From Lates calcarifer (lineage: Eukaryota; Chordata; Actinopteri; Centropomidae), in contig NC_066836.1 in assembly GCF_001640805.2 (NCBI RefSeq), forward strand, positions 3,234,071 to 3,298,070: a stretch of 64,000 bases of DNA, in the 5' to 3' direction. Below, one piece after another: positions 45,106-58,800 of this stretch; within the stretch, counting starts at the first letter, position 1; every line of letters starts with the position of its first letter. The translations under genes and the position numbers were made by a program. Below the pieces are notes generated by a model. It had not been told where the DNA came from. It worked only from the letters and a program-made list of their open reading frames with translations, and did not search any database.

Positions 45106-48100
45106 TTGAAATGTGCTGCCCTGAGTCCACCTCTCAGGCAGGCTGTCCTAGCCATCTGATTGGTGGAGTTTATTGGGGCTAAGAGCAAATTTAGAGGAAA
45201 CTGTCAGACACTGCTCAGTATTTAAATATAGCACCGACCTCCTCTGCATGTTATAAATTATCATTCATTGTCATTTATACACCAATCTTCACTTATGGAT
45301 GCCCACAGGAGGAGTTTTACACAGCCTATTCAAGGCTTGAAAGTTGTGCTGTTATTCCACCTCGCTGTTCTGTATAAAAGTTAGGAAGGTGGAATTGCTG
45401 TCAGAACCTTTAAGCTGGCGGTGAGGGTAGTCACAGAGCCAAATCGACGTCCGTGTAAAAGGGAGAGCTGGCATGGCAGAACAGGTGCTGACCGAAGCTA
45501 ATGCTGCTGTGTTACACGTCACGCCTCTGATCCAGTGATGCTGCCATGCTGTATGAAATCACATGCTGGGTGAAGATTAAACAAGCAAAGGTGATATGAT
45601 CAAGAGTCTTCTTAACAGTTGTTAACAAACATATTAATTAACACATATCTGTTTGCAATTTGAAATGCTAAGGGGGTCTTAAAGTAAACTGTTGCAAATG
45701 TCTTTGACTTCATGGATGGATGAACCAAACTGCCTGAGAATAACTACTACAATGTTTCTTTCTTAATTGTTTTACATAATGAATGATACAGACATACCAT
45801 CGATTCTAGAAAAAATATTATATTGCCTTTTCCTTCACATATCAGCCTGTTCCTTTAGTACAAGCTCTTATCCACAGTTTCTCAAAATGAATGTGAAAAA
45901 TAGAGGATGATTAATTTCCTGGATCACCAACATTACAAGTAACCAATAGTCAGGGGGTCAAAGGTCAGAGCCACAATGCCCAGACAATAGATGGAGCAAA
46001 TCCTTTGTCCCTGGAATGATTACTTTCATTATTGATGTACAACACAGACAGAAAAGACTCATTCATTTCAGGAATAACCTTCAGATCAGGAAATCATTTT
46101 GTTGTTTCAATGTAACTACAGTAATCATTTAAAGCCATAATGATGCATCTGTTTAGCTACTGGTTCTGTTTCAGAGGAATTTATTTACAAATTCAAGAGA
46201 GAGTAAGCAAAGCACATAACCCTGAAATAAACAAGCAATTGGAGAAAGTGAAAATCCATCTTTTCTGGGAGCACATACACCTACTGACAAAGTACTTCAT
46301 TAAACTTGTATTAGAAGTACAACTTTGAAATACACAACAAGACAACATTCCCCTTTCAAAAAACTAATTATTTCTGTTTTTTCATGGGGCTGCTTTTTAT
46401 ATTTTTTTCTTTCACGGTTACCTCTGTATAGAAACATTGGATTGTAAAACATACCACAGAAATGTAATTAAACACAGTCAAATACTTCTCTTATTACATT
46501 TTTCAGCAGCACAAACCCAGAAGCTGTAATTATGATGCTGAATAAAGAAACAGCCTACACCTTTATATTTATACATGTGATGTGATTAACAAAAATAGAC
46601 ATGGATAAATTGTACATTATGCCTCAAACATCACAAATATTCATAAATGAATGTAGTTGGAAACAGGGCTGGGCCTCAGATGTGTAAGCTGCTCACTAAA
46701 ATAAGAGGTGAAAGTCTGATAAGCAATGTCCATAGAGTGTCTTGTGATATATATTGCTTCTAGCTTTCTACGATATGACTCCCCTGACAATGGCAATGAA
46801 AGTGGGCCACAGTGAGCAAACAGATCAGCCTACATCAAACATCCCCTCATATATTACAGACATAAAAAGTCATTATCCTCAGTGGAAATCGATAGCCGAC
46901 ATGGTCAAGATGAAGAGACCCCCGTGTGGTTTTCGGGGTCAGCTTACAAAGGAACATTGCTGCAAATGATATCATTTTTCTATCATTAACTGGCCCCCAG
47001 GTCGATGACCATGTTTAAAGCCGAGGTATAACATTACTTATAATGTCTAGTAATGAATGGCACGCTGGTTGGGATGTGTTCAACATTGATTGAATATGTG
47101 GAGTGGCTGGAGGAGCAGGAGGGCTCAATAAGGCTGAGGTTAATACGCCAGTGTTTCCATAGCATAGCTGCAATATTGAGCTGTGGACAGGGCTTCTATA
47201 TGGTGGCGTGCTTTATTTGGAAATCTTATTAAAGGACTCTGTTAGTGTTTGTCCAGACTAGCAGTGTTTGTCTGCAGTCTAGCTGCAGCAGAGGCCTGGA
47301 CTTCCAATGGGAATCAAAACATCAGTTTCTGTCTTTGTTGTGATACTCTGCTTATGCCCAAAGGAAAAATACTGACATATTTGTTCTACTAGTACCTAAA
47401 CCTCTACAATACTAAAGCTAGTAATACTGTAACTACCACTGGTATTATATTTGGTATTTCTGGGGGTGTATCTATCCTTCTCTTAGAGGATTTAATTTAT
47501 ATATTGATTCACAAAATGATAGAAGCAGATTTATATTCCATTTGCCACTAATAGCAGTTAGTGGCCAATGTAGTTCCTCTTGGAAGACAAATGTGTGGAA
47601 TGAAAAAGAAGTAGATGGCTCTACGAAGCTAAGTGAGGGGTCTGCATTTGTGAAAACTGTTACTAATACTACCACTGTTAATACCACTAACGCTAATAAT
47701 ATTAAAAAGTACTATCCTTCTGTGTGCATGTAATGCTGTACCATCAGCTCATACAAGAATAAGAATAGAAATAGCATGACACAGCAAAGAAGACAGAATC
47801 TGCTGTGTAGTTTGGGAGAATTGGAAAATGACTTTCTGCAAATTTCCTTTGCATGATGAGCTAACGATTACTCTTCACAGTAAACTGACTTTCATTTTTT
47901 CTTAATTAAACGATTATGAAATAGCTGAGCAGTGCTTCACATAAAGTGGATGCTGTGTGGCACATTTACTCTGCAAAACAAAAGGAAAACAAAGAAAACT
48001 GGTCAATATGATACCTCCATTTATTTAGACCCGTATTATTGCTTGCCATTATGCTATTGATAGAAATGTGTTATTCAGTCAATACTAAATCAAAGTTAAC

Positions 48101-48240
48101 TGATGTTTGTAATGCGTAGAGCTACAATCAGGAAACAACACCATCGTGCTTTCCCCATGTGCTTTAGAAAGAAAAACACACAAATACATTGCAAGCCATC
48201 TCTCCTTGTGGCTGTGTCACCAATAAACCCATCCTCCACC
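45106..48240. other. Intergenic stretch without a recognised gene
   Basis: No supported exon or RNA gene, and no clear repeat. Confidence 0.55.
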
Positions 48241-48268
48241 ACACACATACACACACACACACACACAG
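48241..48268. repeat. (CA)n microsatellite, one interruption
   Basis: An AC/CA run with a single ATAC interruption. Confidence 0.9.
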
Positions 48269-48830
48269 AAACACAAACAAGCCTGTAGCTGGTGCATCGC
48301 CTGACACAAGAGGCCCATATCCGGCCTGCTTTTTGACACAATGCATCCATTGCTTCAGTGGAACCGTTCAAAGGGGGCAGAGTAAAGGGGGGAGACAAGC
48401 CAAAGAATGACTTAGCACCAAAACACAAGGCGACATGCACTCACTGCTCCATTCTCGCTGAGTGTGTATCATCTACAAAATCACCCCGAGCACTGCTAAA
48501 AGAAAGCGTTGGGTCGTGAAGATGTATTTCATCAAAATTGCATGGTTTCAGCCCCCATTTTGCCACTTAGACACTTTTGTTTGGTGTTTGGAGGACATGC
48601 TGAGGATAACCTGCTCAGTCCTGCACAGCTGAGAGCACATGTATAGCACAGTCCCTGAGTGTGTGTGTGAGTGTGTTCTCATGCGGGAGTCAGGGAGGAT
48701 ACACACCAAGATAAGACCAATACCGGCCTTTTAATAAATGGCTGTGGAAAACACAGAAACCTGGCGCTGGCATGATGAATTTTAAAGTAAAGCAACACTG
48801 GTATTGGCTTTAGGTTTCTCACCTGTAGCT

Positions 48831-48890
48831 CAGCTTATAAAACGATCTTGCATCATAAAGGTAGGGGGATCGTAAATGGATCAAATCCAT
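48831..48890 (+). mobile_element. Decayed tRNA-like SINE relic
   Basis: TGTAGCTCAGCTTATAAAAC resembles a degraded tRNA A-box half. AAGGTAGGGGGATCG about 20 nt later resembles a degraded T-arm/B-box region. The order fits a SINE head. Key B-box bases are changed and the stems do not close, so it is not a working tRNA. Confidence 0.4.
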
Positions 48891-49112
48891 ATGTCACATT
48901 ATTATTCAGTCCTGTGATTGGTCTGCATTAGGGTTAATGACAGTATTCACACCTAAATGAACCAGACAAAACCCACAAACACACCAGAGTTTGTCTGAAC
49001 TGCAACAAACATTAGGTGGGAAAACAAAACCCAAAACCTACTAATGCTGCACTTCTACTTCTTTCTCTTGATGTCTGTTTGTCACTCTCACTCAAACAGA
49101 CACACGTACTCA

Positions 49113-49143
<31 letters not shown>
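49113..49143. repeat. (CT)n(CA)n microsatellite
   Basis: A short CT run continues into about ten CA units. Confidence 0.9.
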
Positions 49144-49499
49144 GGTCACCTCAAACTCACACTAGAAAGAATCCATTTAACTGTCTTGTGTCTCACACAC
49201 AGATTGTTTTGTCTGTGCGTGTCATCCAGTTCAGAGGGTTGATTCTTACAGGAAGACACAGCGAGGCTTCACACAGCAGCCCTGCACTCCCTCCTCCTAC
49301 CACCTCCTCGCTTCACACATCCTTCTTTACTTCCTTCCCACCAGTCCTCCTTTTCATCCCTATTCCTTCTCTTTCTCTCTGTTCATCATCCTCACCCCTG
49401 GCTCTAGACAACAAAGGGACCTAAAGTGAGACATTTTCACGTTTTCACTTTGTTTGGTGTCAATGAGTTCACTTCTGCCTTTGATTGTGCAGGCACACA

Positions 49500-49735
49500 A
49501 GGGTTTAAGAAGTCAGTAATGAATTTTGGTATATGGCTATTTAAAGCTTTTAATGTCAGTAGTAAAATTTTAAAAAATCAATACAAAAACCTAACAGGGA
49601 GCCAGGGGAAGGTGACTATAGCAGGGGGGGGTTTATGTTCATGTCTCTTGATCTTGGTAATAATTCATGCAGCAGTGCTGCACCAGTTGGAGCCAATAGT
49701 GCTAACCCTGACCCTGAGGAAATAGCATTACAGTA
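49500..49735 (+). mobile_element. Interspersed repeat fragment, common teleost type
   Basis: The order of ATTTAAAGCTTTTAATG, a T/A-rich AAAATTTTAAAAAATCAAT stretch, ACAGGGAGCCAG, CATGTCTCTTGATCTTGG, GCAGCAGTGCTGCACCAG and a final ATTACAGTAG matches my recollection of a very abundant repeat in percomorph genomes. Its class (LINE 3' region or SINE-like) is not certain. An open frame runs through it but should not be called a gene. Confidence 0.5.
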
Positions 49736-52700
49736 GACATCACACTCCATCCCACAGTCCATCCACATGTTTTTATGTACATTTTATTTTCTGAATGCAA
49801 CTCAGAAACATACAAGAACAAGCTAAAATAAAAGTTAATCATTGCTGAATTAGAAAAATGGACATACTGAATGCAAGACATGTGCCTAAAACTACATCTC
49901 AGTCAAAACATGATCAATAAAAGTGTGTACAGATGTGTTTTCAAAAGCTGTGATTTGCTCATGCATTTCAGAGTGGGTGCAATTGTCACTGCATCAGTAG
50001 CAGTTGAATGTGTATTTGCAGGGAGCTACAAGTGATGATTTTTGAATTTTATTTAGCCACACAGTCTGTCATACTCTGAAATAAACCAGGACATAAATTT
50101 AAATGACTTCCATTTTCTATCTTGGAACATATCTGACGCATGACACAATCATTTCATTCACGCCTCAAAGCTCCCATCCACATTACATCCTTTTGTCAGA
50201 GAAGCAGTCAGACTGTGCAGCTATTGTAGCCCCCCTCCTTTTCCCCCTCAAAGGCCTGTACAATTTCAGGCAGTGCTTGCAGAAAAATGCCCCCACCGTC
50301 CTAAATGAAATCATTCTTTCTCTTTCAGTCTGTGATCAAGTTAACAACCCAGCTCTGCCAGGAAAAGGCAGAAAGAGATAAGAAAGACAGAGAGGAAGAG
50401 AAAGAGGAATAAAAGCCCAAGATGCCCTTTGCACCACTCTCAGACTGCCAAAGACCCCCCTCTAAAGATCTCCAAACCATGTTGTGAGTCAGTAACAATC
50501 AGAACATTCACAATCATGGACGTGCTGCCATTTCTGTCCACTAAGATCTATGATTTGCCAAGTGCTCCCTCTGAGAGCTACTGGAATCTGAGCCAAATCC
50601 CCCCCGCCACCTCCTCCACAAGCGCTGCGAAAACCCCCGGCGTGCTGAGAAATTGCCCCTGCCGTGTCCCCTTCAAATGCGTGTGAATTCCAAATAATGT
50701 TCCACAGCCAAATAGCAGTCGGCACAGAGCCAGGGTGGAGGACTTGAGATGGGCTCGCTCCCACGGAGGGCAGGGAAAGAAGGACATAGTGAGGACGACA
50801 ACATGGAGAGTCCAATTTGGGTGAAGAGAAGTCAGACAGTTTTTTTTCTCCATGTAAAAATACAATTGTCAGATTAGTCTTAATCAGTTAATGCAGTGTA
50901 GTGGACTCTCATTCTACTTACAAGTGAAATAAAAATAGAACTATAGGTTCATACATTAATTGAGCAGTCACTGGAGCTGGACCAAAGACTGGAGGATGTA
51001 AAGGGATTCTCACCTGCTGTTAAGCAGGCCTAATAAAAAATACAGAGAAGAGGAAACAAAATAATAAAATATTGCAGATAAGACACTAACAGCAGCTCTG
51101 TCTCAGCTCAGTTGGAACCATTATCCTCGATGCTACTGCGCATACCGCATTTATCAAGACTACAAAGCAATATGAAATCATATATCTATATGCATACATA
51201 CGGGAAAATAGTCTTAAGGCATAAAAAATAGCACAATAGCACAATAACATTATGTCCACATATTTGCAATTTACATTCCAAAAAACACTTGACTTTAACA
51301 CAGGAGAATGCTGTTAATATCTGTGTCCCTTATTCCCAAATCACAATCTTTACCCAGACCTAAGCAAGTCATACAGGCACTCATTCAGGAAACACTCATC
51401 AGAGGGTGGGGACAAACAACTTATAGGGTCGTTTAGGTTGGAGAACTTGCTGTGTACCTTATAAGGCTGAAAGTAAAGATGTGGAGGTTGCTGATGTAGA
51501 CATTAGCACTGATCAGAACGGAAACATATTGGTTCTGTTGGAAAGAAGACTACAAAGCATGGCTTCAAGATGTCTTGTGCAGACTAGGTGGGATGTTATC
51601 AGGATTTCTATATATGGGATTGTAGCCTGGGCCAGTAAATGTGAGATGTATTCCAGCCTTTCAAACATCATTTTGTGACTGTGTTGCACTACACATACAG
51701 TACTAGACTACCATAGTGCATTGAGCAGCAGTAATAATAAACAATCACTTTGCATTCTGGGTAAGTCTCCATCATTGTTGGACTCCACGAACCCCTGAAG
51801 GGCTTATCTCACAAACAGTAACAGAACAGCACATACAATAGCTGCAGGGATCCCTGGAGGAGAAGTGTGAAGGCCATGTTAGATAGCTGCTGTAATGACG
51901 TGCAAGAGTAGATCAGTGGCTCTTTCTGTTCAGAGGAAGAAACAAAACGTCAAATGAAAATCCAAATGACCTCCTATCAGAGAAAGCTGGACTCCCCAAC
52001 ATCATCATTTTTCACTTTGCTATGTTTAGTTTCCTGTGGTTTAAAGCACTGCAGAACAGTTTGCTGTTGTAATGTAACAGGATTTCAGGGACCCTCCGTC
52101 TGGCAGCTGGAGCTGTCAGTGTGTGAACATACTGAGTGCTGCCTGTGATGTTAGAGATAGTAACTGGACATAGAGAGACAAGAGACAATGCCTTTACCAG
52201 GGTAATGCTTTTGTATATTTCATATAATTTGAACGCCTTTTGGGTTTTGAACCATTGATCAAAAAAATCACTAATTTGAAGATGTTATCTTGGTTCTAAG
52301 GAAAGTGACATGGACATTTTTCTCCGTCTTCTGTCAACCAAACTATTAATCAAAAGCTAATTCCAGATTCATTAATCATAAAAATAGTGGTTAGCTGCCT
52401 CTCTACTAAACTTTGCAGCTAATAGAAAATGATGTGCCTGGTTGTGCTGCATGGCTGAAAAGGTTACATGTTAATAAAAGTCAGCTACAGACATCCTGGT
52501 TTTACTTATTGATGCAAGTAGGATTTGAACATACTTGTGTGAGTTTGGTTCTGCTTTGGTTTTGTATTTCAGTGAACATAATTGCTTTGTTGTTTTGAAT
52601 CGTGCCCTTCCTTAAGGCAACCGGCTAAAATGAACCCCAATGTGCATGAAACAAGATACAACTGCTTTGGGAATTCAATAAACGTGCTGTAATAAACCAC

Positions 52701-53451
52701 CCATTGTATCCTTTATTCTTGAGGGGAATGTCTACACTGCCACAGAAGTTCCAGTGTGCCCCAAAACTCGTGATGTTGTGGAAATGCTTAAAAACCCTTC
52801 GAGCAGCAGTTGCACTGGCAATACAAAAATATTCATTTGATAAATAATCTCAGTGAATAATGCCACGACTCGCCAGTGGCATAAAAAGGTTGAAGAATTA
52901 TAGCCGACCTATTAATGCGATTGAACAGTCAAGCTGGGAAAAGTGTGTATGTGTGATATTGAGGTCAGAAGTAAAACAGTAAGTGGATTAATCATTGTCA
53001 CCTGCATTTGGCGGCGCTGCGATCTGGATGCTAAATACAATCCTCAGCCATAGATCTTTTGTTAGGGCAGTTTGGAAGGACCACACAAACTGCACTTATG
53101 ACAAATAGGACTCATACATTAACTATAATTTTATGCAGTGCCAAGCTAAGAGAAACAGCCATGCTTTTTCAGAGGATCAGCAGGGGGGACAATTGCTCAT
53201 AGATCTTTGGAGCTGTTACAGAGAGAGGTTGATTTTTTTGTGCCTCAGCACAATTTTATGTCTTTTGTTTCCTTCCAAAGCAGGGGAATGTTTTTAGCTC
53301 TCACACATTTCGGATTGGAGCAATGCTATGTTGGTTTATACTGTGCAAGACAGAAGAACCTGAACACCTGTTCCTCTTTTGTTTCAGCTGTGTAAAAGTT
53401 TCACACCATGTTGGATCACTGTGATATGACATCTGTCCAACTCTGCCTTAG
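49736..53451. other. Intergenic stretch without a recognised gene
   Basis: No supported exon. The segments 50110-50380 and 52840-53060 are less AT-rich and contain homeodomain- and E-box-like motifs, so they are candidate regulatory islands only. Confidence 0.55.
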
Positions 53452-53866
53452 AAGAACAGTTAAACATTTTGGGAAATATACGTATTTACCTTCTCTCCAA
53501 GACTTAGATAAGAATCTCACTATCAGTATCATCTGTGTGTAGCACAGAGCTGAATTCATGACATGGTTAGCCTAGTTTAGCATAAAGACAGGAAGCAGGG
53601 GAAACAGCTAGCCAGACAATGCCGTTAGTCCAAAAAAATAAATGGATAAATAAATAAATACCAACACCTCTGAAGCACACTAATTAAACATAAGACATGG
53701 TGTGTCTCATTCATTTAAATTGGACATGAACAGCAGTATATGCTAAGCTAGGCTAACCCCATCATAACTTTAGCTTTGGAACAGAGCTTGAAATTGATTA
53801 CTTTTCTCTGCTCACTCTTAGAAAGAAAGCTAACAAGTGTATTTCCCAAAACAAATTATCCTTTGA
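53452..53866. mobile_element. MITE-like element with long inverted ends
   Basis: The left end reads AAGAACAGTTAAACATTTTG followed by GGAAATATAC. The reverse complement of the right end reads AAAGGATAATTTGTTTTG followed by GGAAATACAC, so the two ends are degenerate inverted repeats sharing TTTTGGGAAATA. Inside are GTTTAGCATAAAGACAGGAA and GGGGAAACAGCTAGCC, which I recall as internal hallmarks of a very common percomorph element. It is about 415 nt with no coding capacity. A short TAAA-type run (53638-53660) has expanded inside it. Confidence 0.7.
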
Positions 53867-56800
53867 GATTTGAGGAAAACTTAACTTTCAGTACAACTGC
53901 TATACATTGTTGGTGAGAATTTCACATTGTGAGAGGTCTTGTGACCTTTGCCTCCTCTAAATCTTCTGAAACCCCAGCTGGGTTAAATAAACATTTGTGA
54001 ACTGAGCATAATGTCTTTTTTTTATTATTATTAAACTGTCATTTTCAGCTCTGTCCATTGTTATGAAATTAACACCAATTCCTCAGACCTAAGTAAGTAA
54101 TTGGCTTTACTTGCTTGAATTTAACCATTCTTTTTTATATGGAAAGACAACTGTGTCAAAATAATACTATTGTTTTTCAAGGTTTTTTTTTTTTTTTAGC
54201 TTTCTTGAGTCTAGTGAGCAAATGTGCTGCGTGATTACGCGATGTTGAATAATAATTGTCCTTTGCTGAAATTCACATGGCTCCTCATGTAGTTCAGCAG
54301 TTGCATAATTAGTGCAGAATCAAATTGACAGCATTACATGTTGCTAGTGCTTGACGTTACAGCAACCTGGAGCGAGCCAAGTCAGTCACTGAACCGAAAG
54401 GAAAGAGAGGGGAAAAAAAAAAAAAACAACTATCAGGGCTGAAAGTGGGTCAAGTGGAGCCTGCTGGGGAGGTGTTCAGCAGGACTCCAGATGCAAGTGG
54501 GGGTTTTTGCCTCGGGTTTTCTCCTTACAGGCAAGGGTCGACCCTGCAGCATGTAGCCCAATGAAAACCACGTGTGACGCGGGGAGAAGGTTCACTCCTA
54601 AAACCAGATGTGCACTGGCTCAGGTGTCACTCACTTTGTGATCTATTTCCCCGTCTGACTCAGAGCCAAGTATTCACTCAGTTTCATCTCACTTTGTCTG
54701 AGTAAACACAGTCAGTCTGCCTCAATACCAATGCCACAAGACAAATTCCTGCACTACTGACTGGACAAATATATTGATTAATGAAGGTTATGTAAAGTTT
54801 TCACAAAGCTAAATATCTGTGCTCCCATCTACAGATTTTTGAATATTGACCCAACACTTAAAGTATACTCTTCCCATAAAACCCCCCACTGTGGTATACT
54901 GCATAATGCATTAGATTAGACTGTAAAGCATAGTATGAATTTAATTGGATGACGAAGAAACGAAGAAAATTCTTACATTTCAGATGTTGTAAGCAACAAC
55001 TGAATGAATGAATTTCTGTGGATCAACTAATCACCTGATTACTAATTGTTTCAGCACTAAATACACAACCCCAACATGGTGTGATTATAGTTAGCCAAAA
55101 TTCAAAATGAACATTACATTACATTACATGAATACCTTGCAAACTGCACACCATACAGTGTATTGGCTAAGCTTACGCTCAACCATAATACATAAAATAA
55201 CTGAAGTGCAACCACAAATGGTTAAAAGATCAGTCCTGGCAGAGAGGCATTTACCACTTTCAGTGTGTTTCAGTCTCAGTTGCACAAAGCAGAAAGGAAA
55301 GGTCAGGAGGAAAGAGTTCAGCAGTGTACACGCTGGAATGAGGTTAACCATAAGAGGAGGTCAGTTCTTATAAAAGTCAGAGACACAAATGATACTACAG
55401 ATCTGTAACAACCTGAAACTGACCGGTAACTGATCTTCAAAAGGAATACCCAGCAGCAAGGCATGACGGATTATTACTGCGTGGGCCAGGGTCATTAGTC
55501 CTGTAATTTGACTATTTGATGGATATGGAGCGTGTTTATTACCGGGGCCACTGCGAGCCTGGAGATGTTATGTAACTTTTGGCCAAACAGCCCTCTCTCC
55601 TCCTTTATCTTTCAGTTTATTTAATAGGCATTGTGAATGTTTCAAGTCATTACCTCTCAAGTCCCATAACCTTTAAATCACACTCATAAACCCTGCAGTC
55701 ATCAGTGTGGGAGGGGAAGGAGTTATTTCAAAGATTGCTTCAACTGCTTTTTTGTTTATGCTTATCTTGTAACCAGCCATAGCTTTTTTTAGGCTTGCAT
55801 CCTTTATGAGTTCCATGTCTATTTAATATATTATAGTTTTTTATTAGTACAATAAAAACACAAACCAGAAAAAGTCACACATCAACCCGGGATGTCACAG
55901 CAGGTGTTTTCCATTAGCTGTCAAAGCAAAACATCTGCAGTGACATCACTCAGTTGGGGTGTGGTTAAAACTGGAACATACGTGGATGTTTTGAACAACA
56001 GAACACACATTTTAACATTTATGATTCACTTTTTCATTAACATATACTGGAATAAAATAATTCTTCAATAACTGAGTCCTCTGTCATTATAAGTAGTTGT
56101 TTTCACTTCCATCTTTGAGTTTACTTCCTGTATATCAAACAATGTCAACTGAACTGTTGGTCTTTTCATTGCATTTGGTGTCAAAAGTGGATATTTCTGA
56201 GCTTTGTTCTCTGCCACTGTGGGAAAAGTTATTAATGGCAATGGTACCATAAAGCAAATTTGGAAAAATAGCTAGCTATGTTGAACTCCACAACAATTAT
56301 ACAATTATTATCGTGTGTCTCTCTTGACAATGCTAGTGACATGGCTCTAAGGGTAACAGTGTCAGTTGGTTTGTGGTCAGTAAGTTGATGCACCACCTTG
56401 GTCCACAGTAAAACACCTTAACAACTTTTGGATGCCTTAAAGTTTGGTAAAAACATTCAAGCCCCTAAAGGATGAATCCTAATGATCTCTTGACTTCATG
56501 TTTCACCCCTCCCAGGTCACAGTTTTCACAGAGAAATCAGTCATCATCTACCTGATTGATGTATTGGTGAAAAAAAATTGTGTGGGCGCTGATGGTTCCC
56601 AGGTGATTAACTGTAAGGACTTTGATCTCCTTACTTTTCCTCCTAGCAAATACAGCACCTGTTTGAACCTGAGTTTTAACTTGGGAAACTCAGCCTTCTG
56701 AGTTTTAATTCTTAAATTGTTAGGTTATTTGTAAAAAGCCTTAACCAAACTACAAGAGATTTGATGAGAGATTACAAATGATTTGTCATAACCCATTGAT

Positions 56801-57304
56801 AGCCACAGGGAGGAGCAGCACAAAATGTTTAAGAAATGCTCTTGGTTTTTGAACAGATCTACAGGGTCCAGGCATGTATTGACAGAAGATTTAAAGAGAA
56901 ATGTGATTCTCAGTATTAACCATTGCATCAGGGTGGAGTGAGGCTCTTTGCCATGCATTGTTCACAAGCCAGGTTATTTCAACATAACAGATAATCTGCT
57001 TTGAGAGGCCACAATCAGACAATTACAGAACCCTCATGTCTATTTTCCCCTCCCATAGGTTTCTGCCTTTATGTTCTCCCTGTTTTTTTCCCTCTGCCCT
57101 CTCTAAGCTCTTCCCCAAAGACCCAAGGTATAAATTGAGTGGAAATTTTCTTTCAGAGAGCAAGGGGATGTGGGTCAGGTGAGAGTGTATGTGAGTGTGT
57201 CTGTGTGTATATCCCTGTTACATAATGCACCTCCAGCAGGTTAGAACAGTGCAGAGATGAACTCCTTTCAAATGTGACACCTTTTGGCTCAAACCCAGGC
57301 CCAG

Positions 57305-57305
<1 letters not shown>
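53867..57305. other. Intergenic stretch without a recognised gene
   Basis: No exon or RNA gene. It contains poly-T (54183-54197) and poly-A (54413-54426) runs, and two motif-dense islands at about 54200-54400 and 55440-55700 that are plausible regulatory candidates. Confidence 0.55.

Positions 57306-57341
<36 letters not shown>
57306..57341. repeat. (CA)18 microsatellite
   Basis: An uninterrupted CA run of 36 nt. Confidence 0.96.
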
Positions 57342-57344
<3 letters not shown>

Positions 57345-57938
57345 CACTCTGTACCTCCCTTTTTGGCCCACAACCCCAAACACCACCACTATCACCACTC
57401 ATGCCTGTTGTTTGGCACATACACTACACCCCTCTCTTAACTCTTCTTGGGGAGGAAGAACACTTCAAGATTTCCTATGAAACATGGAAAAGTGGGGCAG
57501 AAATCTCGTCTCTCATCTTCTTTTTGCAGAATGTCAGTTTGCAAATTGTTATGATGCCAACTGTTAATTTACAGTTCATTGTTCATTGAAACAGAACTTG
57601 ACTGACTTTGACAGAGTTGTGACTTAAGCCTCATCCAACACCTTTAAGATGAAATGAAACATTGACTGTGAGCCAGGTCTTATCAGCCATCAGTGCTTCG
57701 CAGGTCACAATTTACATCCAATGGCAACATTAAGTGTCAGTGCAGGAAATACAGTGTGGCACTGATTTAGCAAGGTGGAAAGTGTAAGAGCTGGGAGGTC
57801 AGGATTCTGGATGGATCCAACTTTCATATGTCCAATCTCCGACTTGCAAATAATATTTTCATTGCATGTCCATATACTTTTGGTAATTTAATGCAATTTC
57901 ATCCTGAAATACTCTTGTACTTTCCAGCCTTTCCCCAG

Positions 57939-58022
57939 TCAAATCAAGTCGATTTTATTCATGTGACCCAAAAGAGGCATTACAATTTGAGAAACATACA
58001 ACTCTGTCCTCTATCATCAGTC
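57939..58022 (+). mobile_element. Interspersed repeat fragment, TCAAATCAAGTCGATTTTATT type
   Basis: The start TCAAATCAAGTCGATTTTAT, followed by a GTGACCCAAAA stretch, a TTACAATTTG segment and CTGTCCTC, resembles a repeat seen in great numbers in teleost genomes that begins with a TCAATTTTATTTAT-like sequence. Only the 5' portion is present. Assignment is from memory. Confidence 0.5.
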
Positions 58023-58660
58023 ATATAAGTGCTTAAGTCTTCCATCATGCGATATGTTAGTTTGGATGCCAACTGTTGACTTGAAGACAGAAAACAAATT
58101 TAATATTGTTATTTGCCTCTGCTAAAAATTAAGTTTTAGGGTTTATTGAATGAGAAACCCTGTGTGTTTTTGCAGCTTTCACCCAGTCACTGTATACATG
58201 CTACTGACTGTACTTATGTGGAATGTGAACCATGTGAAAGCCAGTTGTATTTTTCTAAGACGTGAGTGGAGACAAAGGGTGGGGGTGCCTCATAGCACAT
58301 TTTTCATCAGTCATAGCACATTCTTTTTTATCCCCTGCATGTGCTTTTGTTGCATAATATGCCGTCTCAAATGAAAACACAATTTGCCTTGCAGTGTTGA
58401 TTTAGGGTGCGAATATGGAAAACATATGGTGCTGTTGAAAGCCACTGTACTGCTGCTCTTGTTTGTTTGGTCACATCCTCTGCGACGGATGCACAGATGG
58501 GTCTTGTCGTTCGGAGTGACTGGTTTCTGCAGCTGCTGGTGCCGGGAATTTACATGCAGGAGAGCGAAACGTGGAAAGAGGGCTTCGTCAGAAATGGGCC
58601 ACAGCTGAGGAGCTGGTAGAAACAAACGCCACCGTCAAGCTGTCTGCTAACAAGACACAG

Positions 58661-58800
58661 AAATTTACATCTGAGGCATTCAGCCACCAGTCTTATCCAG
58701 AGAGACTCTCAGGGAGGAGCTCAGTGTCTAGCTCAAAGACGCTTCATGGCGGTTAATGGACAGACTGGCTGTTCTAAGAGTTTGAACTTGTGACCTCATA
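58661..58800 (+). mobile_element. Interspersed repeat fragment, TTTACATCTGAGGCATT type
   Basis: The ordered blocks are AAATTTACATCTGAGGCATT, CTTATCCAGAGAGACT, GAGCTCAGTGTCTAGCTCAA, AGACGCTTC and GAGTTTGAACTTGTGACCTC. They match a familiar teleost repeat that contains TTATCCAGAGCGACTTA, then CAGTGTCTTGCTCAAGGACAC, and ends in a (T)TCGAACC-like tRNA-type segment. This copy is diverged and has no coding capacity. Confidence 0.55.

Noticed and set aside
48831..48890. Functional tRNA gene
   Set aside because: The acceptor and T stems do not close and B-box bases are altered; a SINE relic is the better reading.
49426..49725. 99-codon plus-strand frame
   Set aside because: Most of it lies in an interspersed repeat fragment, so it is not a host gene.
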